The position numbers and the translations under genes are program-made. DNA of 64,000 bases from JANNSX01 sp046348995. GTDB taxonomy: Bacteria > Pseudomonadota > Alphaproteobacteria > Rhizobiales > Hyphomicrobiaceae. Where the stretch lies: assembly GCA_046348995.1 (NCBI GenBank), contig JAXMDB010000001.1:558001-622000 (forward strand), read 5' to 3'. Of the stretch, positions 31,557-40,586 are shown in pieces (position 1 is the stretch's first letter; every line of letters begins with the position of its first letter). The notes beneath the pieces were generated by a model. The model had not been told where the DNA came from. It saw only the letters and a list, made by a program, of their open reading frames with translations, and made no database searches.

Positions 31557-32496
31557 TCTTCGATTTCCTCGACTTTTTCTGTGGCGCCTCGCGGAAGATC
31601 GTGCCGAAGCCGTGCTCGGTGAACAGCTCGAGCAGCACCGCGTGCGGCACCCGCCCGTCGAGGATCACGACCGCTTCGACGCCCTGCTCGACGACATCGA
31701 TGCAGCCCTCGACTTTCGGGATCATGCCGCCGGTGATGATGCCTTCCTTGATGAGCCGGCGGGCTTCCCCGACCGTCAGCTCCTCGATCAGCTTCTTCTC
31801 GTTGTCGAGGACGCCCGCGACGTCGGTGAGCAGCAAGAGACGTGCGGCTTTCATGCGGGCCGCGATCGCGCTCGCGAAGGTGTCGGCGTTGACGTTCAAG
31901 GTCTCGCCCTCGGCCGAGACGGCGATGGGGGCGACCACCGGGATCAAGTCCGAGCGGTCCATGACCTCGAGGATCTCCGGGTTCACCTCGACGGGATCGC
32001 CGACATAGCCCAAGTCCACCGCCTTCATGAGGTTCGACTGCGGATCGGGCATCTTGTCGATCTTTTTGGCGAGCAACAGATTGGCGTCCTTGCCCGAGAT
32101 GCCGACCGCCTTGCCGCCCTCGCGGTTGATCGTCGCCACGATCTCCTTGTTGATCTTGCCGGCGAGCACCATCTCGACGATCTCGATCGTCGGCTTGTCG
32201 GTGACGCGCAGGCCGTTGACGAAGTCCGACTTGATGTCGAGCCGCTTCAGCATGTCGCCGATCTGCGGGCCGCCGCCGTGCACGACGACCGGGTTCACGC
32301 CCGATTGCTTGAGCAACACGATGTCTTGCGCGAAGGCGCGGGCGAGCGCCGGATCGCCCATGGCGTGGCCGCCGTATTTCACCACCACCACGCGATCGTC
32401 GTAGCGCTGCATATAGGGGAGCGCCTCCGAAAGGAGCGCCGCCTGGAGCTGCGGCGGGATGCTCTGGCGTGTCGGTTTATCGCCGGATTCGGCCAT
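31549..32496 (-). CDS. argB: Acetylglutamate kinase
   Basis: Phosphorylates N-acetylglutamate in the second step of arginine synthesis. The 315-residue protein has VVVVKYGGHAMGD, PVVVHGGGPQIGDML, the N-acetylglutamate site NADTFASAIAARMKA and the ATP site LLLLTDVAGVLD. The Lys/Arg-rich C-terminus (KKSRKSKNA) is common in this order. In many relatives argB directly follows engB; here engB lies about 14.5 kb away, beyond an accessory segment. Confidence 0.97.
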   Translation of the reverse strand: MAESGDKPTRQSIPPQLQAALLSEALPYMQRYDDRVVVVKYGGHAMGDPALARAFAQDIVLLKQSGVNPVVVHGGGPQIGDMLKRLDIKSDFVNGLRVTDKPTIEIVEMVLAGKINKEIVATINREGGKAVGISGKDANLLLAKKIDKMPDPQSNLMKAVDLGYVGDPVEVNPEILEVMDRSDLIPVVAPIAVSAEGETLNVNADTFASAIAARMKAARLLLLTDVAGVLDNEKKLIEELTVGEARRLIKEGIITGGMIPKVEGCIDVVEQGVEAVVILDGRVPHAVLLELFTEHGFGTIFREAPQKKSRKSKNA

Positions 32497-32712
32497 GGAT
32501 GATCCTCAATTCTCAAGGTGGCCGAGACTTATACGGGACGGATGCCCCCCTCAAGCCCTAGCGACTTGCTCGCAAATCGATCAAAAGCGCAAAAAACGCT
32601 CGACAGCCCCACAATGATGCCGCGAAAGTGGTGTCCTGCTGAGCCGGCGAATCTGGAGATTCGCGGGAACATGTGGCGCGCTCTCGGGGATGCGGGCCGG
32701 CAGGAGGACGGG

Positions 32713-34335
32713 ATGGAGGGGGCGGCCTTTGCAGCCTCGCAGGACGGTATGACCGACGACGGCGGCGCCGAGAATTTTCGCGCCACGCTCCGGCGTGCCC
32801 AGGTCTATGCGGAGGAGCAGGGTCATCGTCAGGTGACGCTCGAGCATCTGCTCCTGGCGTTGACCGAGGATCCCGATGCGCTCGCCGTGTTCGATGCCTC
32901 GCGCATCGACGTCGACCGGTTGCGCGACGATGTCGCCGGCTACGTCAGCCGCATTCCTGATCGAGTCTCGGGCGACGCGGGCGAGCCGCTCATGTCGCCG
33001 GAGCTGTCCAAGGTCGTCGAGGCCGCGCGCCAGGCGGCCCAGCAGTCGCGCCGTCAGGTCGTCAATGGGGCGATCGTGCTGGCGGCGCTGATCGGCGAGG
33101 GCCGCAGCCCCGCCGCCGAGTTCCTGAGAACGCACGGCCTTACCTTCGAGGAGGCCATTCGCACTTTGCAGGCCCGTGCGGCTGCGCCCGCTCCGGCGCC
33201 AGCCCGGGCGGCCAAGGCCGAGCCGCCGCCCGCCAGACCCGCGCCGAAGCCCTTCGAGAGCGCAGCGCCGGTCGAGCGGCAGACGCGGCCCCAGGCGGCG
33301 CCCAAGGCGCCCGAGCCGTCCTCTGACGACGATATCCTCGCTTCGATCCGCTCGGAGATGAGCCAGGCGCAAGAGGACCGCAGCTACGAGCGGGCCCGTC
33401 CGCCGGCCTACGAGCCGCCGCCGGCCGCACCGGCCCCACCGCCGCGTCGCGAGCCGCCGCCGCGCCGCGAGCCGCCTCTCGGGGCGAGGCCGCCGGAGCC
33501 TTTGGATCAGGGCCGGTACGAGCTGCCGCCGTCTCCTGAGCCGCGCACCGGCCGGCCGCCTCTGCCGCGCGCGGCGCAGCCGAACGGCATGCCCGCGCCG
33601 CAAGCCGCCGATCGCATGCGTGCCCCACCGCCCTTGCCTGGCGCGCCGGGCTGGCATCCGCCGGGACCTCCCCCGGCGACAGCCGCGCCGAGGCCCGGCA
33701 TGGCGCCGCCGCCCATGGGCGGACGGCCGCCGATGCCGATGCCGCAGGGCGCTCCACAGGGCGCGCCGCGGCAAGCCCGCGCGCCGGGGCCTGCCCCGCA
33801 CAATCCGGCGGTGACGGAAGGCTCGCTGCTCGAGAACATTCCGCGCCGCATGCGCGTCGGCACGCCCGAGCAAGTCGAGGTGCGCATCGCCCGCTCCGCG
33901 CTCGAAGGCTTGAGCGACGGCATGCATGGCCAAGTCACGGCCTACAAGGTGCAGGTGGCGAAGGCGATGTCGGTCCGCCTGCGCGCGCCGGAGGGCGGCT
34001 TCTACATCGAGGCGACCTCGCCCGAGACGCAGTGGGTCGAGAATACGCTCGGCATCGTCAGCGACGACTTCGCGAGCTGGCGCTGGACGGTGACGCCGCA
34101 CTACGCCGGCAAGGCGCGGTTGCAGCTGGTCGTGTCGGCGCGTTCCGTCGGGCCCGATGGTCTGGCAGCCGAGACCGCATTGCCCGAGCAGGTCATCGAG
34201 GTGCGCGTCAACACGAACTACGGACGCATGATCCGCCGTTTCGTGCTCTGGCTCGCCGCCATGGCCGCCGCCGGCATCATCGGCGCCATGGGCGAGGCGG
34301 GCTTCCGCTTCTTTTCCACGATCATCGGCGGGTAG
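32713..34335 (+). CDS. Clp-N domain protein with Pro-rich linker and C-terminal membrane anchor
   Basis: A 540-residue protein. Residues about 10-150 form a Clp repeat domain (FRATLRRAQVYAEEQGHRQV, LEHLLLALTEDPDA, VVEAARQAAQQSRRQVVNGA) like the substrate/adaptor-binding N-domain of ClpA/ClpC, but no AAA+ module follows. Residues about 160-360 are low-complexity Pro/Ala/Arg. A folded beta-rich domain (ENIPRRMRVGTPEQVEVRIA...RLQLVVSARSV) leads to a terminal helix (LWLAAMAAAGIIGAMGEAGF). GGAGG lies five bases before the ATG at 32713. It may present clients to a protease or sense stress at the membrane; this is inference. It is divergent from argB. Confidence 0.75.
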   Translation: MEGAAFAASQDGMTDDGGAENFRATLRRAQVYAEEQGHRQVTLEHLLLALTEDPDALAVFDASRIDVDRLRDDVAGYVSRIPDRVSGDAGEPLMSPELSKVVEAARQAAQQSRRQVVNGAIVLAALIGEGRSPAAEFLRTHGLTFEEAIRTLQARAAAPAPAPARAAKAEPPPARPAPKPFESAAPVERQTRPQAAPKAPEPSSDDDILASIRSEMSQAQEDRSYERARPPAYEPPPAAPAPPPRREPPPRREPPLGARPPEPLDQGRYELPPSPEPRTGRPPLPRAAQPNGMPAPQAADRMRAPPPLPGAPGWHPPGPPPATAAPRPGMAPPPMGGRPPMPMPQGAPQGAPRQARAPGPAPHNPAVTEGSLLENIPRRMRVGTPEQVEVRIARSALEGLSDGMHGQVTAYKVQVAKAMSVRLRAPEGGFYIEATSPETQWVENTLGIVSDDFASWRWTVTPHYAGKARLQLVVSARSVGPDGLAAETALPEQVIEVRVNTNYGRMIRRFVLWLAAMAAAGIIGAMGEAGFRFFSTIIGG

Positions 34336-34700
34336 GCCCGCGGCACGGATCAATGCCGTAGGGCGGACTGAGCCTGCGCGAAGTCCGCCACCGCATCGTC
34401 GGTGCGCGAGGTGGCGGGCTTCGCCTACGGCTCAACCCGCCCTACGGCACATGCTCGCGCCGCGCGAGGATGACGAGATAGCGAGTAGCAACGATCTCCT
34501 TTGTGGCTGCCCCTCACCCTGCCCTCTCCCCGCAAGCGGGGAGAGGCGGATAGATCGTGCGTCCTTGACGCGTTGGGTGGGCAGGCAATCTCCGCCGTAG
34601 GGGCGACCGGCGGTCGCCCCACTTCGCCGTATCGTCGTGATGCAAGAGGGGCGAGCGCCGCTCGCACCTACGCCGTTCGCGGTGTCCACCGAAACGGCAC
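34336..34700. repeat. Intergenic repeat patch (several hairpin families)
   Basis: About 365 bases without a supported gene. They contain the foldback listed separately, the hairpin CCTCTCCCCGC-AA-GCGGGGAGAGG (34524-34547) and GGGGCGACCG/GGTCGCCCC arms (34600-34620) with a related downstream half. The G/C-rich hairpin matches the type found inside dnaE2. Confidence 0.75.
34356..34447. repeat. Foldback repeat related to 14240-14328
   Basis: Outer arms CCGTAGGGCGG (34356-34366) and CCGCCCTACGG (34437-34447) enclose GACTGAGCC...GCGAAGTCCGCC and GGCGGGCTTCGCC...GGCTCA, the same order of motifs as the foldback near amn. Confidence 0.8.
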
Positions 34701-35858
34701 TCACGATGCCATCTGCGCCTTCATGCTCTCCGCGGCCTTGGCGTAGCCGCCGGCGGAGCCGTCGACGAAATGGAAATGGTCGTCGGTCAAATACGAAGGC
34801 ACGATGCACGTCATCTGCGCCTCCGCCTGACGGTGCAGGCCATAGTAGAGGGCGCCCGCCCGGCGCGCAGCCTCGAGCCGCGCCTCGATCTTCGCCGCCA
34901 GCGTTTCCGAGCAATCGAGCGTGAGCTTCAGCCCGTCGTCGAACTTGCGGAAGTCGGTGTTGGCGACGAGCGTCTTCTTGTAGCGCCTGATGTCGAACGA
35001 GCCGAGCTTCAAGCCCGTCAGATCGAGGAAGCGAGCGATCAGCGCCTGCTTGAGAAGCGTGCGGCGATGCCGCTTCACATCCGCGGCACCGCGCGTGGCA
35101 CTCGCCTCGAGGTCGATGCCGGCCGGCGGATACCGCGAGGTGGGGCCGGCGGACGGCACCGGATGACCCTCGCGTGTCTCGGCCGCGATCAGCGCGACGA
35201 TCTCGGTCACGGCGCGCTGGAAGGCTGCGTCGGACGTTCCCCGCGCCGGCGTCACGAGCAGCGAAGCGATCAAACCCTGACGCGCCGGGATCGGCTGCCA
35301 GCGGCACGACAGCCCCTTGAGATTGGGCTGACGGCCCGGCGGCGACGGCGGCACGGCGAAGGCGCCGGCCTTCATCTGCTTCTCCGCCCAGGCGAGACCG
35401 CCGCCCGCGAACATGGCGTAGCTCACATGCGGGCTCGCGTCGAAGCGGGCGACCGTCACGTCGAGGCCGGCGGCGCGGATCGCGGTGAGGGGCGCGATGG
35501 CCGCGCGCAGCTGCAGGCCGGTCTCGGCGTTGGCCCAGGCTTGCACGTCGGCGAGCGCCGGCTCGATCTCCGCCCGGGCCGATCGAGGCACTGCGAGCGC
35601 CGCGCCGTCGCCGCCGAACACGAACGGAAACGAGCGTCCCTCGAGCGCGTTGAGCGCCGCCGAGATGACGCTCGCGCCGACCATGTTGACGTCCTTGTAG
35701 CGGCCTTCGGCGATGGCGCTCGTCGAGTTGACGACATCGGCGGTGGCGACGATCCAGTCGTCGGGCAGCGGATGGTAGCGCGCGAGATCGAGCGCGTCGG
35801 CGAACTGGCTGAACGGCGTCAGCTGGGCATAGAAGTCGTCATGCAGGCCCGCAGCCAT
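34701..35858 (-). CDS. DUF3095 family protein (predicted cyclase-related)
   Basis: A 385-residue cytoplasmic protein of the DUF3095 family. Characteristic parts are LPDDWIVATADVVNSTSAI near the N-terminus, FPFVFGGDGAALAVP and the C-terminal LTDDHFHFVDGSAGGYAKAA. Some members are described as adenylate-cyclase-like because the first part resembles class III cyclase folds, but no activity is established from the sequence. It starts 42 bases after the molybdenum hydroxylase gene and may be the last gene of that operon. Confidence 0.85.
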   Translation of the reverse strand: MAAGLHDDFYAQLTPFSQFADALDLARYHPLPDDWIVATADVVNSTSAIAEGRYKDVNMVGASVISAALNALEGRSFPFVFGGDGAALAVPRSARAEIEPALADVQAWANAETGLQLRAAIAPLTAIRAAGLDVTVARFDASPHVSYAMFAGGGLAWAEKQMKAGAFAVPPSPPGRQPNLKGLSCRWQPIPARQGLIASLLVTPARGTSDAAFQRAVTEIVALIAAETREGHPVPSAGPTSRYPPAGIDLEASATRGAADVKRHRRTLLKQALIARFLDLTGLKLGSFDIRRYKKTLVANTDFRKFDDGLKLTLDCSETLAAKIEARLEAARRAGALYYGLHRQAEAQMTCIVPSYLTDDHFHFVDGSAGGYAKAAESMKAQMAS

Positions 35859-35900
35859 GGCGCATCTCCGGCCCCTCGTCGTCCGACGAGCTATAGCCGG

Positions 35901-38669
35901 TTACGAGCGGGCGGGCGACGACTGGATCGCACGCCGCAACCTGTCGGGCGTCGCAGGGGCACTGAAGGTACGCACGCCGGTCGCGTGGTGGATCGCATTC
36001 ATGATGGCGGGCGCGGTCGGGATGAGCGCCTGCTCGCCGATGCCCTTGGCGCCGTAAGGCCCGACGGGGGAGGCGTCCTCGACGAGGATCGAGGTCACCG
36101 GCGGCATGTCGCCGAAGGTCGGGATCAGGTAGTCGTGCAGATTCTCGCCGCGGCCGGGCGTGAACTCCTCCATCAGCGCGAGCCCCAACCCTTGCGCGAT
36201 GCCACCCTCGATCTGGCCTTCGAGCAGCAACGGGTTGATGGCACGGCCGACATCGTGGGCGGCGGTGATCTTGAGGACCTTGACGGTGCCGAGCGCGGTG
36301 TCGACGGCGACCTCCGCCATGTGCGCGCCGAAGCCGTAGACAGCATAGGGCACACCCTGGCCGTCGGCATCGAGCGGCGAGGTCGGCGGGTCGAAGGTCT
36401 CCTCCGCCATGAGGACGTAGCCGAAGGCAGCGCCAGGGAGTGTGCCGAGATCAATGCGGCGCCGCTCGGCGCCGTCGGCGACGACGAGGATGCCGCCGTC
36501 GCTTGCGAGCTTGGCGTCGGAGCCGGCGTTGGCGAGCCTTAAGATCTGCTGGCGCAGCGCCCGGCCCGCGAGCTCTGCGGCCTTGCCGGTGACGAAGGTC
36601 TGGCGCGAAGCCGAGGTCTTGCCGCAGTCGGGCGTCAGATCGGTGTCGGCCGAGACGAGGTCGAAGAGGGCGATCGGCAGGCCGAGCGCGTCGGCGGCGA
36701 TCTGCGTGATGACGGTGTTGGAGCCCTGGCCGATGTCGACGGCGCCTTGATGCAGGCCGATGCGGCCGTCGGGCTTGACGCCGATGCGGATGGTCGAGGG
36801 ATTGGCGAGCGAGGTGTTGCCGCAGCCGTACCACATGCCGGCGATGCCGGCGCCGCGCCGGATCGGGCCCGCTGCTTTCGCATTCGCTGCCGTGGCCTCG
36901 GCCCGGGCGCGCGCCCAGTGCGGCCGCAGCGCCTCGAAGCACTGCCGGATGCCGACGCCTTCGCCGAGCACCTGGCCCGTCACCGTCGGCTGATCGGGAC
37001 GCAGGGCATTGCGGATGCGAAGCTCGAGCGCGTCGATCCCGAGCTTCTCGGCGAGCATGTCGTAGACCTGCTCTTGGGCGAGCGCCACTTGCGGGATGCC
37101 GAACCCGCGGAACGCACCGGCCGGCACGATGTGCGTATGAATGGCGCGGGTCAGCGCGCGATAGTGCGGCACGTAGTAGGGCCCCGAGGCGTGCACGGGC
37201 ACGCGGTTGGCGACGGTCGGGCCCCAGGAGGCGTAGGCGCCGGTGTTGAAATCGCCTTCGACGTCGAGGGCCGTGAGCTTGCCCTCGGCATCGGCTGCGG
37301 CGCGGACGCGGATGCGCGAGGGATGCCGCTTCGTCGTCGAGAGGAGGGATTCGGTGCGCGTGTAGACCATCCGCACGGGACGGTCGAGCAGCCACGCCGC
37401 GAGCGCGATGTAGGGCTGTACCGAGAGATCGAGCTTGGAGCCGAAGCCGCCGCCGACCGCCGTCGGCACGATGCGGACCTGCTCCGGCGCGACACCCAGG
37501 ATGCGCGCGGTGTCGTCGCGGTCGAGATAGGGCGCCTGCGTGCAGGCGGCGACCGTGATGCGGTCGCCGTGCCGCTCGGCATAGCCGGCTTCCGGCTCGA
37601 TGTAGGCGTGCTCGACAAAGCCGGTTTCGAAGGTCGCATCGGCGCTGACGGCAGCTTGCGCGAAGCCCGCATCGACGTCACCGCGCACCACGCGGCCGCG
37701 GACCAAGATGTTGCCGGCGCGACTGACATGCACGAGCGGCGCGCCCTCGGCGGTCGCGGCATCGATATCGAGGAGAGGCTCGAGAGGCTCCCAGGTGACG
37801 GGGAAGGCCGACAGATCGAGAGCGCGGATCGCCGCGTCCTCGCCGGCGACGATGGCGACGGCCTCGCCCTTGAACCGCGCCTCGGTCTCGGCGAGCGCCG
37901 GCTGGTCGGCGAGCGGGGGGATGACGCCGAAACGGTTTTCGCCCGGAATGTCGGCGGCGGTGAGGACGCGCACGATGCCGGGGTGAGCGTGCACATAAGC
38001 GTCGAGGTCGCCGAACCGGAAGCGGGCGCGATGATGCGGGCAGCGGATTGCGCGAACGAGCAGCGCGCCCTGCGGCCAGGCGTCGGCGCCGTAGACTTCG
38101 GTGCCCATCACCTTCGGCACGCCATCGAGCCGCTCGATCCGCGCCCCGACGGCCGCGCCGGCATCTGGCAAGGCCGGCGCTTCGTTCGCTGTCGTCGCCG
38201 TCGTCACGGCGTCGATGATCTTGCGATAGCCGGTGCAGCGGCAGAGGACGCCGCCGAGCGCGTCACAGGTTTGGGCGTCGCTCGGACGCGGATTGCTCTC
38301 GAGCAGCGCAGCTGCGGTGGTCAGCATGCCCGGTGTGCAGATACCGCACTGGGCGGCGCCGTGGCGAAGAAACGAGGATTGCAGCGCCGCGCCGTGCGTC
38401 GTGTTTTCTGCGAGCCCCTCGACGGTCACGACCTCGCAGCCCTCGACTTGTGCGACCGCGGTGAGACACGCGCAGACCGCTGCGCCGTCGACGAGCACCG
38501 TGCAGGCGCCGCAGTCGCCCGCATCGCAGCCGACCTTCGTGCCTATGAGGCCGAGCGTCTCGCGCAACACCAGCGACAGGCGTGCCGAGGGATCGACGGT
38601 TGCGGTGACGTTGGCGCCGTTCAACCGGAACGCGAGAGCGCTGCCGCGCCTGGGCGCCAGATCTTGCAT
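35901..38669 (-). CDS. Molybdenum hydroxylase, fused 2Fe-2S and Moco subunits (xanthine dehydrogenase family)
   Basis: A 922-residue single chain. The N-terminal 160 residues bind two 2Fe-2S clusters (CDAGDCGACTVLVDG and CGICTPGM...CRCTG). From about residue 185 follows the molybdopterin domain (GVPKVMGTEVYGAD, TAVGGGFGSK, GAFRGFGIP, QGSNTVITQIAADALG), ending with the catalytic-Glu motif GAKGIGEQALIP. Such enzymes hydroxylate N-heterocycles or aldehydes with water. The FAD subunit is encoded immediately upstream with one base between stop and ATG. The ATG at 38669 is chosen because it begins the FeS domain. With the 6-hydroxynicotinate reductase-like gene in the same operon, a nicotinate-like substrate is a reasonable guess. 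Confidence 0.9.
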   Translation of the reverse strand: MQDLAPRRGSALAFRLNGANVTATVDPSARLSLVLRETLGLIGTKVGCDAGDCGACTVLVDGAAVCACLTAVAQVEGCEVVTVEGLAENTTHGAALQSSFLRHGAAQCGICTPGMLTTAAALLESNPRPSDAQTCDALGGVLCRCTGYRKIIDAVTTATTANEAPALPDAGAAVGARIERLDGVPKVMGTEVYGADAWPQGALLVRAIRCPHHRARFRFGDLDAYVHAHPGIVRVLTAADIPGENRFGVIPPLADQPALAETEARFKGEAVAIVAGEDAAIRALDLSAFPVTWEPLEPLLDIDAATAEGAPLVHVSRAGNILVRGRVVRGDVDAGFAQAAVSADATFETGFVEHAYIEPEAGYAERHGDRITVAACTQAPYLDRDDTARILGVAPEQVRIVPTAVGGGFGSKLDLSVQPYIALAAWLLDRPVRMVYTRTESLLSTTKRHPSRIRVRAAADAEGKLTALDVEGDFNTGAYASWGPTVANRVPVHASGPYYVPHYRALTRAIHTHIVPAGAFRGFGIPQVALAQEQVYDMLAEKLGIDALELRIRNALRPDQPTVTGQVLGEGVGIRQCFEALRPHWARARAEATAANAKAAGPIRRGAGIAGMWYGCGNTSLANPSTIRIGVKPDGRIGLHQGAVDIGQGSNTVITQIAADALGLPIALFDLVSADTDLTPDCGKTSASRQTFVTGKAAELAGRALRQQILRLANAGSDAKLASDGGILVVADGAERRRIDLGTLPGAAFGYVLMAEETFDPPTSPLDADGQGVPYAVYGFGAHMAEVAVDTALGTVKVLKITAAHDVGRAINPLLLEGQIEGGIAQGLGLALMEEFTPGRGENLHDYLIPTFGDMPPVTSILVEDASPVGPYGAKGIGEQALIPTAPAIMNAIHHATGVRTFSAPATPDRLRRAIQSSPARS

Positions 38670-38670
38670 G

Positions 38671-39507
38671 TCAGCGCCCCCCGGCGAGTGTTTCGATCGC
38701 CCGCTTCGCCAGCTCGAGCGCGGCCTCGCGGCGGTAGGCGGCGGTGGCGCGTGAATCGTCGATCGGCGCAAGGTTCGTCAGTTGCGCGCGGGTGATCGCG
38801 TCCGAGAGTCCGGGAGCGCAAGCGCGCCCGATCAGAGCCGCCTCGGCTTCCGGCTGACGCTGTGCGACCGGCGAGCAGGCACCGATTGCAAGGCGGGCTC
38901 TGGCGACGCGGCCGTCGGCGTCGGATTCGAGGATCGCCGCGACCATGGCGATCGAGATGACGAGGTAACGTCGCGTGCCGAGCTTGATGAAGCAGGATGG
39001 CCCCTCGATCGTCCGCGGCACGATCACAGCCGTCACGATCTCGCCCGGCGCGAGCGCCGTTTGGCGATAGCCGGTGATGAAGTGGGTGAGCGGCAGACGC
39101 CGCGGTTGTCGCGATGGCGCCGCGATCTCGATCGCCGCATCGAGTGCCAGCAGCGGCGGCACGCCGTCGGCGGCGGGCGAGGCGTTGCAGAGATTGCCGG
39201 CGATCGTGCCCGCATTCTGGATCTGGATCGAGCCGACCTCGCGCGCGGCGGCCTTGAGGCCATCGAATGCGCGTGGCAGCTCTGCTCTGAGCAACTCGCT
39301 CCAGGTCACGGCCCCGCCGATCCTGACCTCGTGCTCCCCGACAGCGATGCCCTTGAGCTCGGCCAGCCGCGAGAGATCGACGAATGTGCTGGTGACGGCG
39401 CGGTCGCCCTGCGCCGGGAACACATCGGTGCCACCCGCAAGCACACGATGCCCGGGCCGTGCGAGCGTGGCGAGGGCATCGTCGAGCGTTGCGGGTCTCA
39501 CGTACAT
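38671..39507 (-). CDS. FAD-binding subunit of xanthine dehydrogenase-family enzyme
   Basis: A 278-residue CoxM/XdhB-like flavoprotein that passes electrons from the FeS clusters to an acceptor. FAD-binding motifs are HRVLAGGTDVFPA and VGSIQIQNAGTIAGNLCNAS with DGVPPLLALDA. The C-terminal CO-dehydrogenase flavoprotein domain is present (RARLAIGACSPVAQRQPEAE). It lies between the MarR gene (10-base gap) and the fused FeS/Moco subunit (one-base gap) in the same operon. Confidence 0.92.
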   Translation of the reverse strand: MYVRPATLDDALATLARPGHRVLAGGTDVFPAQGDRAVTSTFVDLSRLAELKGIAVGEHEVRIGGAVTWSELLRAELPRAFDGLKAAAREVGSIQIQNAGTIAGNLCNASPAADGVPPLLALDAAIEIAAPSRQPRRLPLTHFITGYRQTALAPGEIVTAVIVPRTIEGPSCFIKLGTRRYLVISIAMVAAILESDADGRVARARLAIGACSPVAQRQPEAEAALIGRACAPGLSDAITRAQLTNLAPIDDSRATAAYRREAALELAKRAIETLAGGR

Positions 39508-39517
39508 CGTGGGCGCC

Positions 39518-39988
39518 TCAGCAGAGCTTGGAGAGCAGGGCGAGCAGCGTGCGGCGCTCGGCGGACGTGAGTGGCGCTAGCGTCGACTCGGTAATCTCGT
39601 GAGCCCGCGCCGTCAGCGTCTCGGCGAGCTTCTGGCCCATCGGCGACAGCGACACGTTGAGCAGGCGCTGGTCCTTGCCGTCGGGCGCGACATCGAGCAG
39701 GCCGCGCTTGGTCAGGCGATCGACGACGCCTTTGACGGTCGCCGCATCCATCGCCGTCTCGCGGCCGAGCAGGTTCTGCGACAAGGGGCCCTTCTCGGCG
39801 AGCTTGGCGAGCACGGCCCATTGCGTCGGCGTCACGTCCTCGCCGATCAGCGCGGCGAACAGCGAGGTATGCCGCTGGCTCACCTTGCGCAGCACGAAGC
39901 CGACCTGAACGTCGAGACGATAGGAGGCGGGCTCGGCCCGTTTCGGACGGGCCGCTCTCGTATTGGCGGCGTCACGGAGCATCGTCAT
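39518..39988 (-). CDS. MarR family transcriptional regulator
   Basis: A 156-residue winged-helix regulator. The DNA-binding part is VTPTQWAVLAKLAEKGPLSQ, ETAMDAATVKGVVDRLTKRG and the wing DGKDQRLLNVSLS. It is embedded in the catabolic operon, so it probably senses a pathway substrate or intermediate and represses the operon. The palindromes TTTGCATGCAAA (43571) and GTTTGCAGACAAAC (45206) are good candidates for its operators; this is inference. Confidence 0.9.
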   Translation of the reverse strand: MTMLRDAANTRAARPKRAEPASYRLDVQVGFVLRKVSQRHTSLFAALIGEDVTPTQWAVLAKLAEKGPLSQNLLGRETAMDAATVKGVVDRLTKRGLLDVAPDGKDQRLLNVSLSPMGQKLAETLTARAHEITESTLAPLTSAERRTLLALLSKLC

Positions 39989-40001
39989 GCTGGAGTGGAC
40001 C

Positions 40002-40586
40002 TCACCGCAATCCGTCCTCGCCCTTGATCTCGGCCTTGGTCAGGCCGCCGACGCGCGGATGCGGACGGCCGCTGTCGGTGACGGCGACCGCCACGACGAT
40101 CTCGTTAGCGCGCGGCGCGTCTGCGATGCGGATCTCCATGCCGTCGAAATGGCTGCGCACGAAGGCCGCGTCCTTGTGGCCGAGCGGAATGTCGAGAGCA
40201 ACGCCCGGACCGCCACGCTTCTTGGAGGACGGAATGAGCGCCGCCCCCTTGCCGAGCACCTTGCGGAAGGGCGCGCCGAGTTTGGGATGCAGGAGGGCCG
40301 CCGCATGCTCGAGCTCGCCGTTCTCGCCGACGGCCGCGGCCTTGCCGTAGCTCTCGACCTTGGCGCCCTCGATGCCGAGGGCGGCGACGGCCTTCTCGGC
40401 GAGTATCTTGCCGAGCTCCTCGCCGATGTCGATCAAGGGCGTCAGGTCCTCGACGTACTTGCCGGCGAACGGGTTCTCGATGACGGCAGCGGCGGCGGCC
40501 CGGCGCGTCGGCGGCGAGACGGCCTTGCCGCCTTCCTCCCGCGTCTCGTCGACGAGGATGACGATCTTGCGGATTTTCGCGCTCAT
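40002..40586 (-). CDS. DUF1185 (amino acid synthesis family) protein, copy 1
   Basis: A 194-residue cytoplasmic protein with RKIVILVDETREEGG, NPFAGKYVEDLTPL, YGKAAAVGENGELEHAAA, IPSSKKRGGPGVALDIPL and RSHFDGMEIRIADAPRANE, the conserved blocks of PF06684. The biochemical role of the family is not established. It is a paralogue of the upstream gene and overlaps it by 4 bases, suggesting two subunits of one complex. In this operon it could take part in the hydrolytic or ring-opening steps after the reductase. Confidence 0.85.
   Translation of the reverse strand: MSAKIRKIVILVDETREEGGKAVSPPTRRAAAAAVIENPFAGKYVEDLTPLIDIGEELGKILAEKAVAALGIEGAKVESYGKAAAVGENGELEHAAALLHPKLGAPFRKVLGKGAALIPSSKKRGGPGVALDIPLGHKDAAFVRSHFDGMEIRIADAPRANEIVVAVAVTDSGRPHPRVGGLTKAEIKGEDGLR

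Noticed and set aside
34425..34700. Possible short genes in the repeat patch
   Set aside because: The frames are made of hairpin repeat sequence with no start-site signals or similarity.
36747..38795. Long plus-strand open frame opposite the molybdenum hydroxylase
   Set aside because: The minus strand has all FeS and Moco motifs in order. The plus frame shows no recognisable domain and is a GC-driven shadow.
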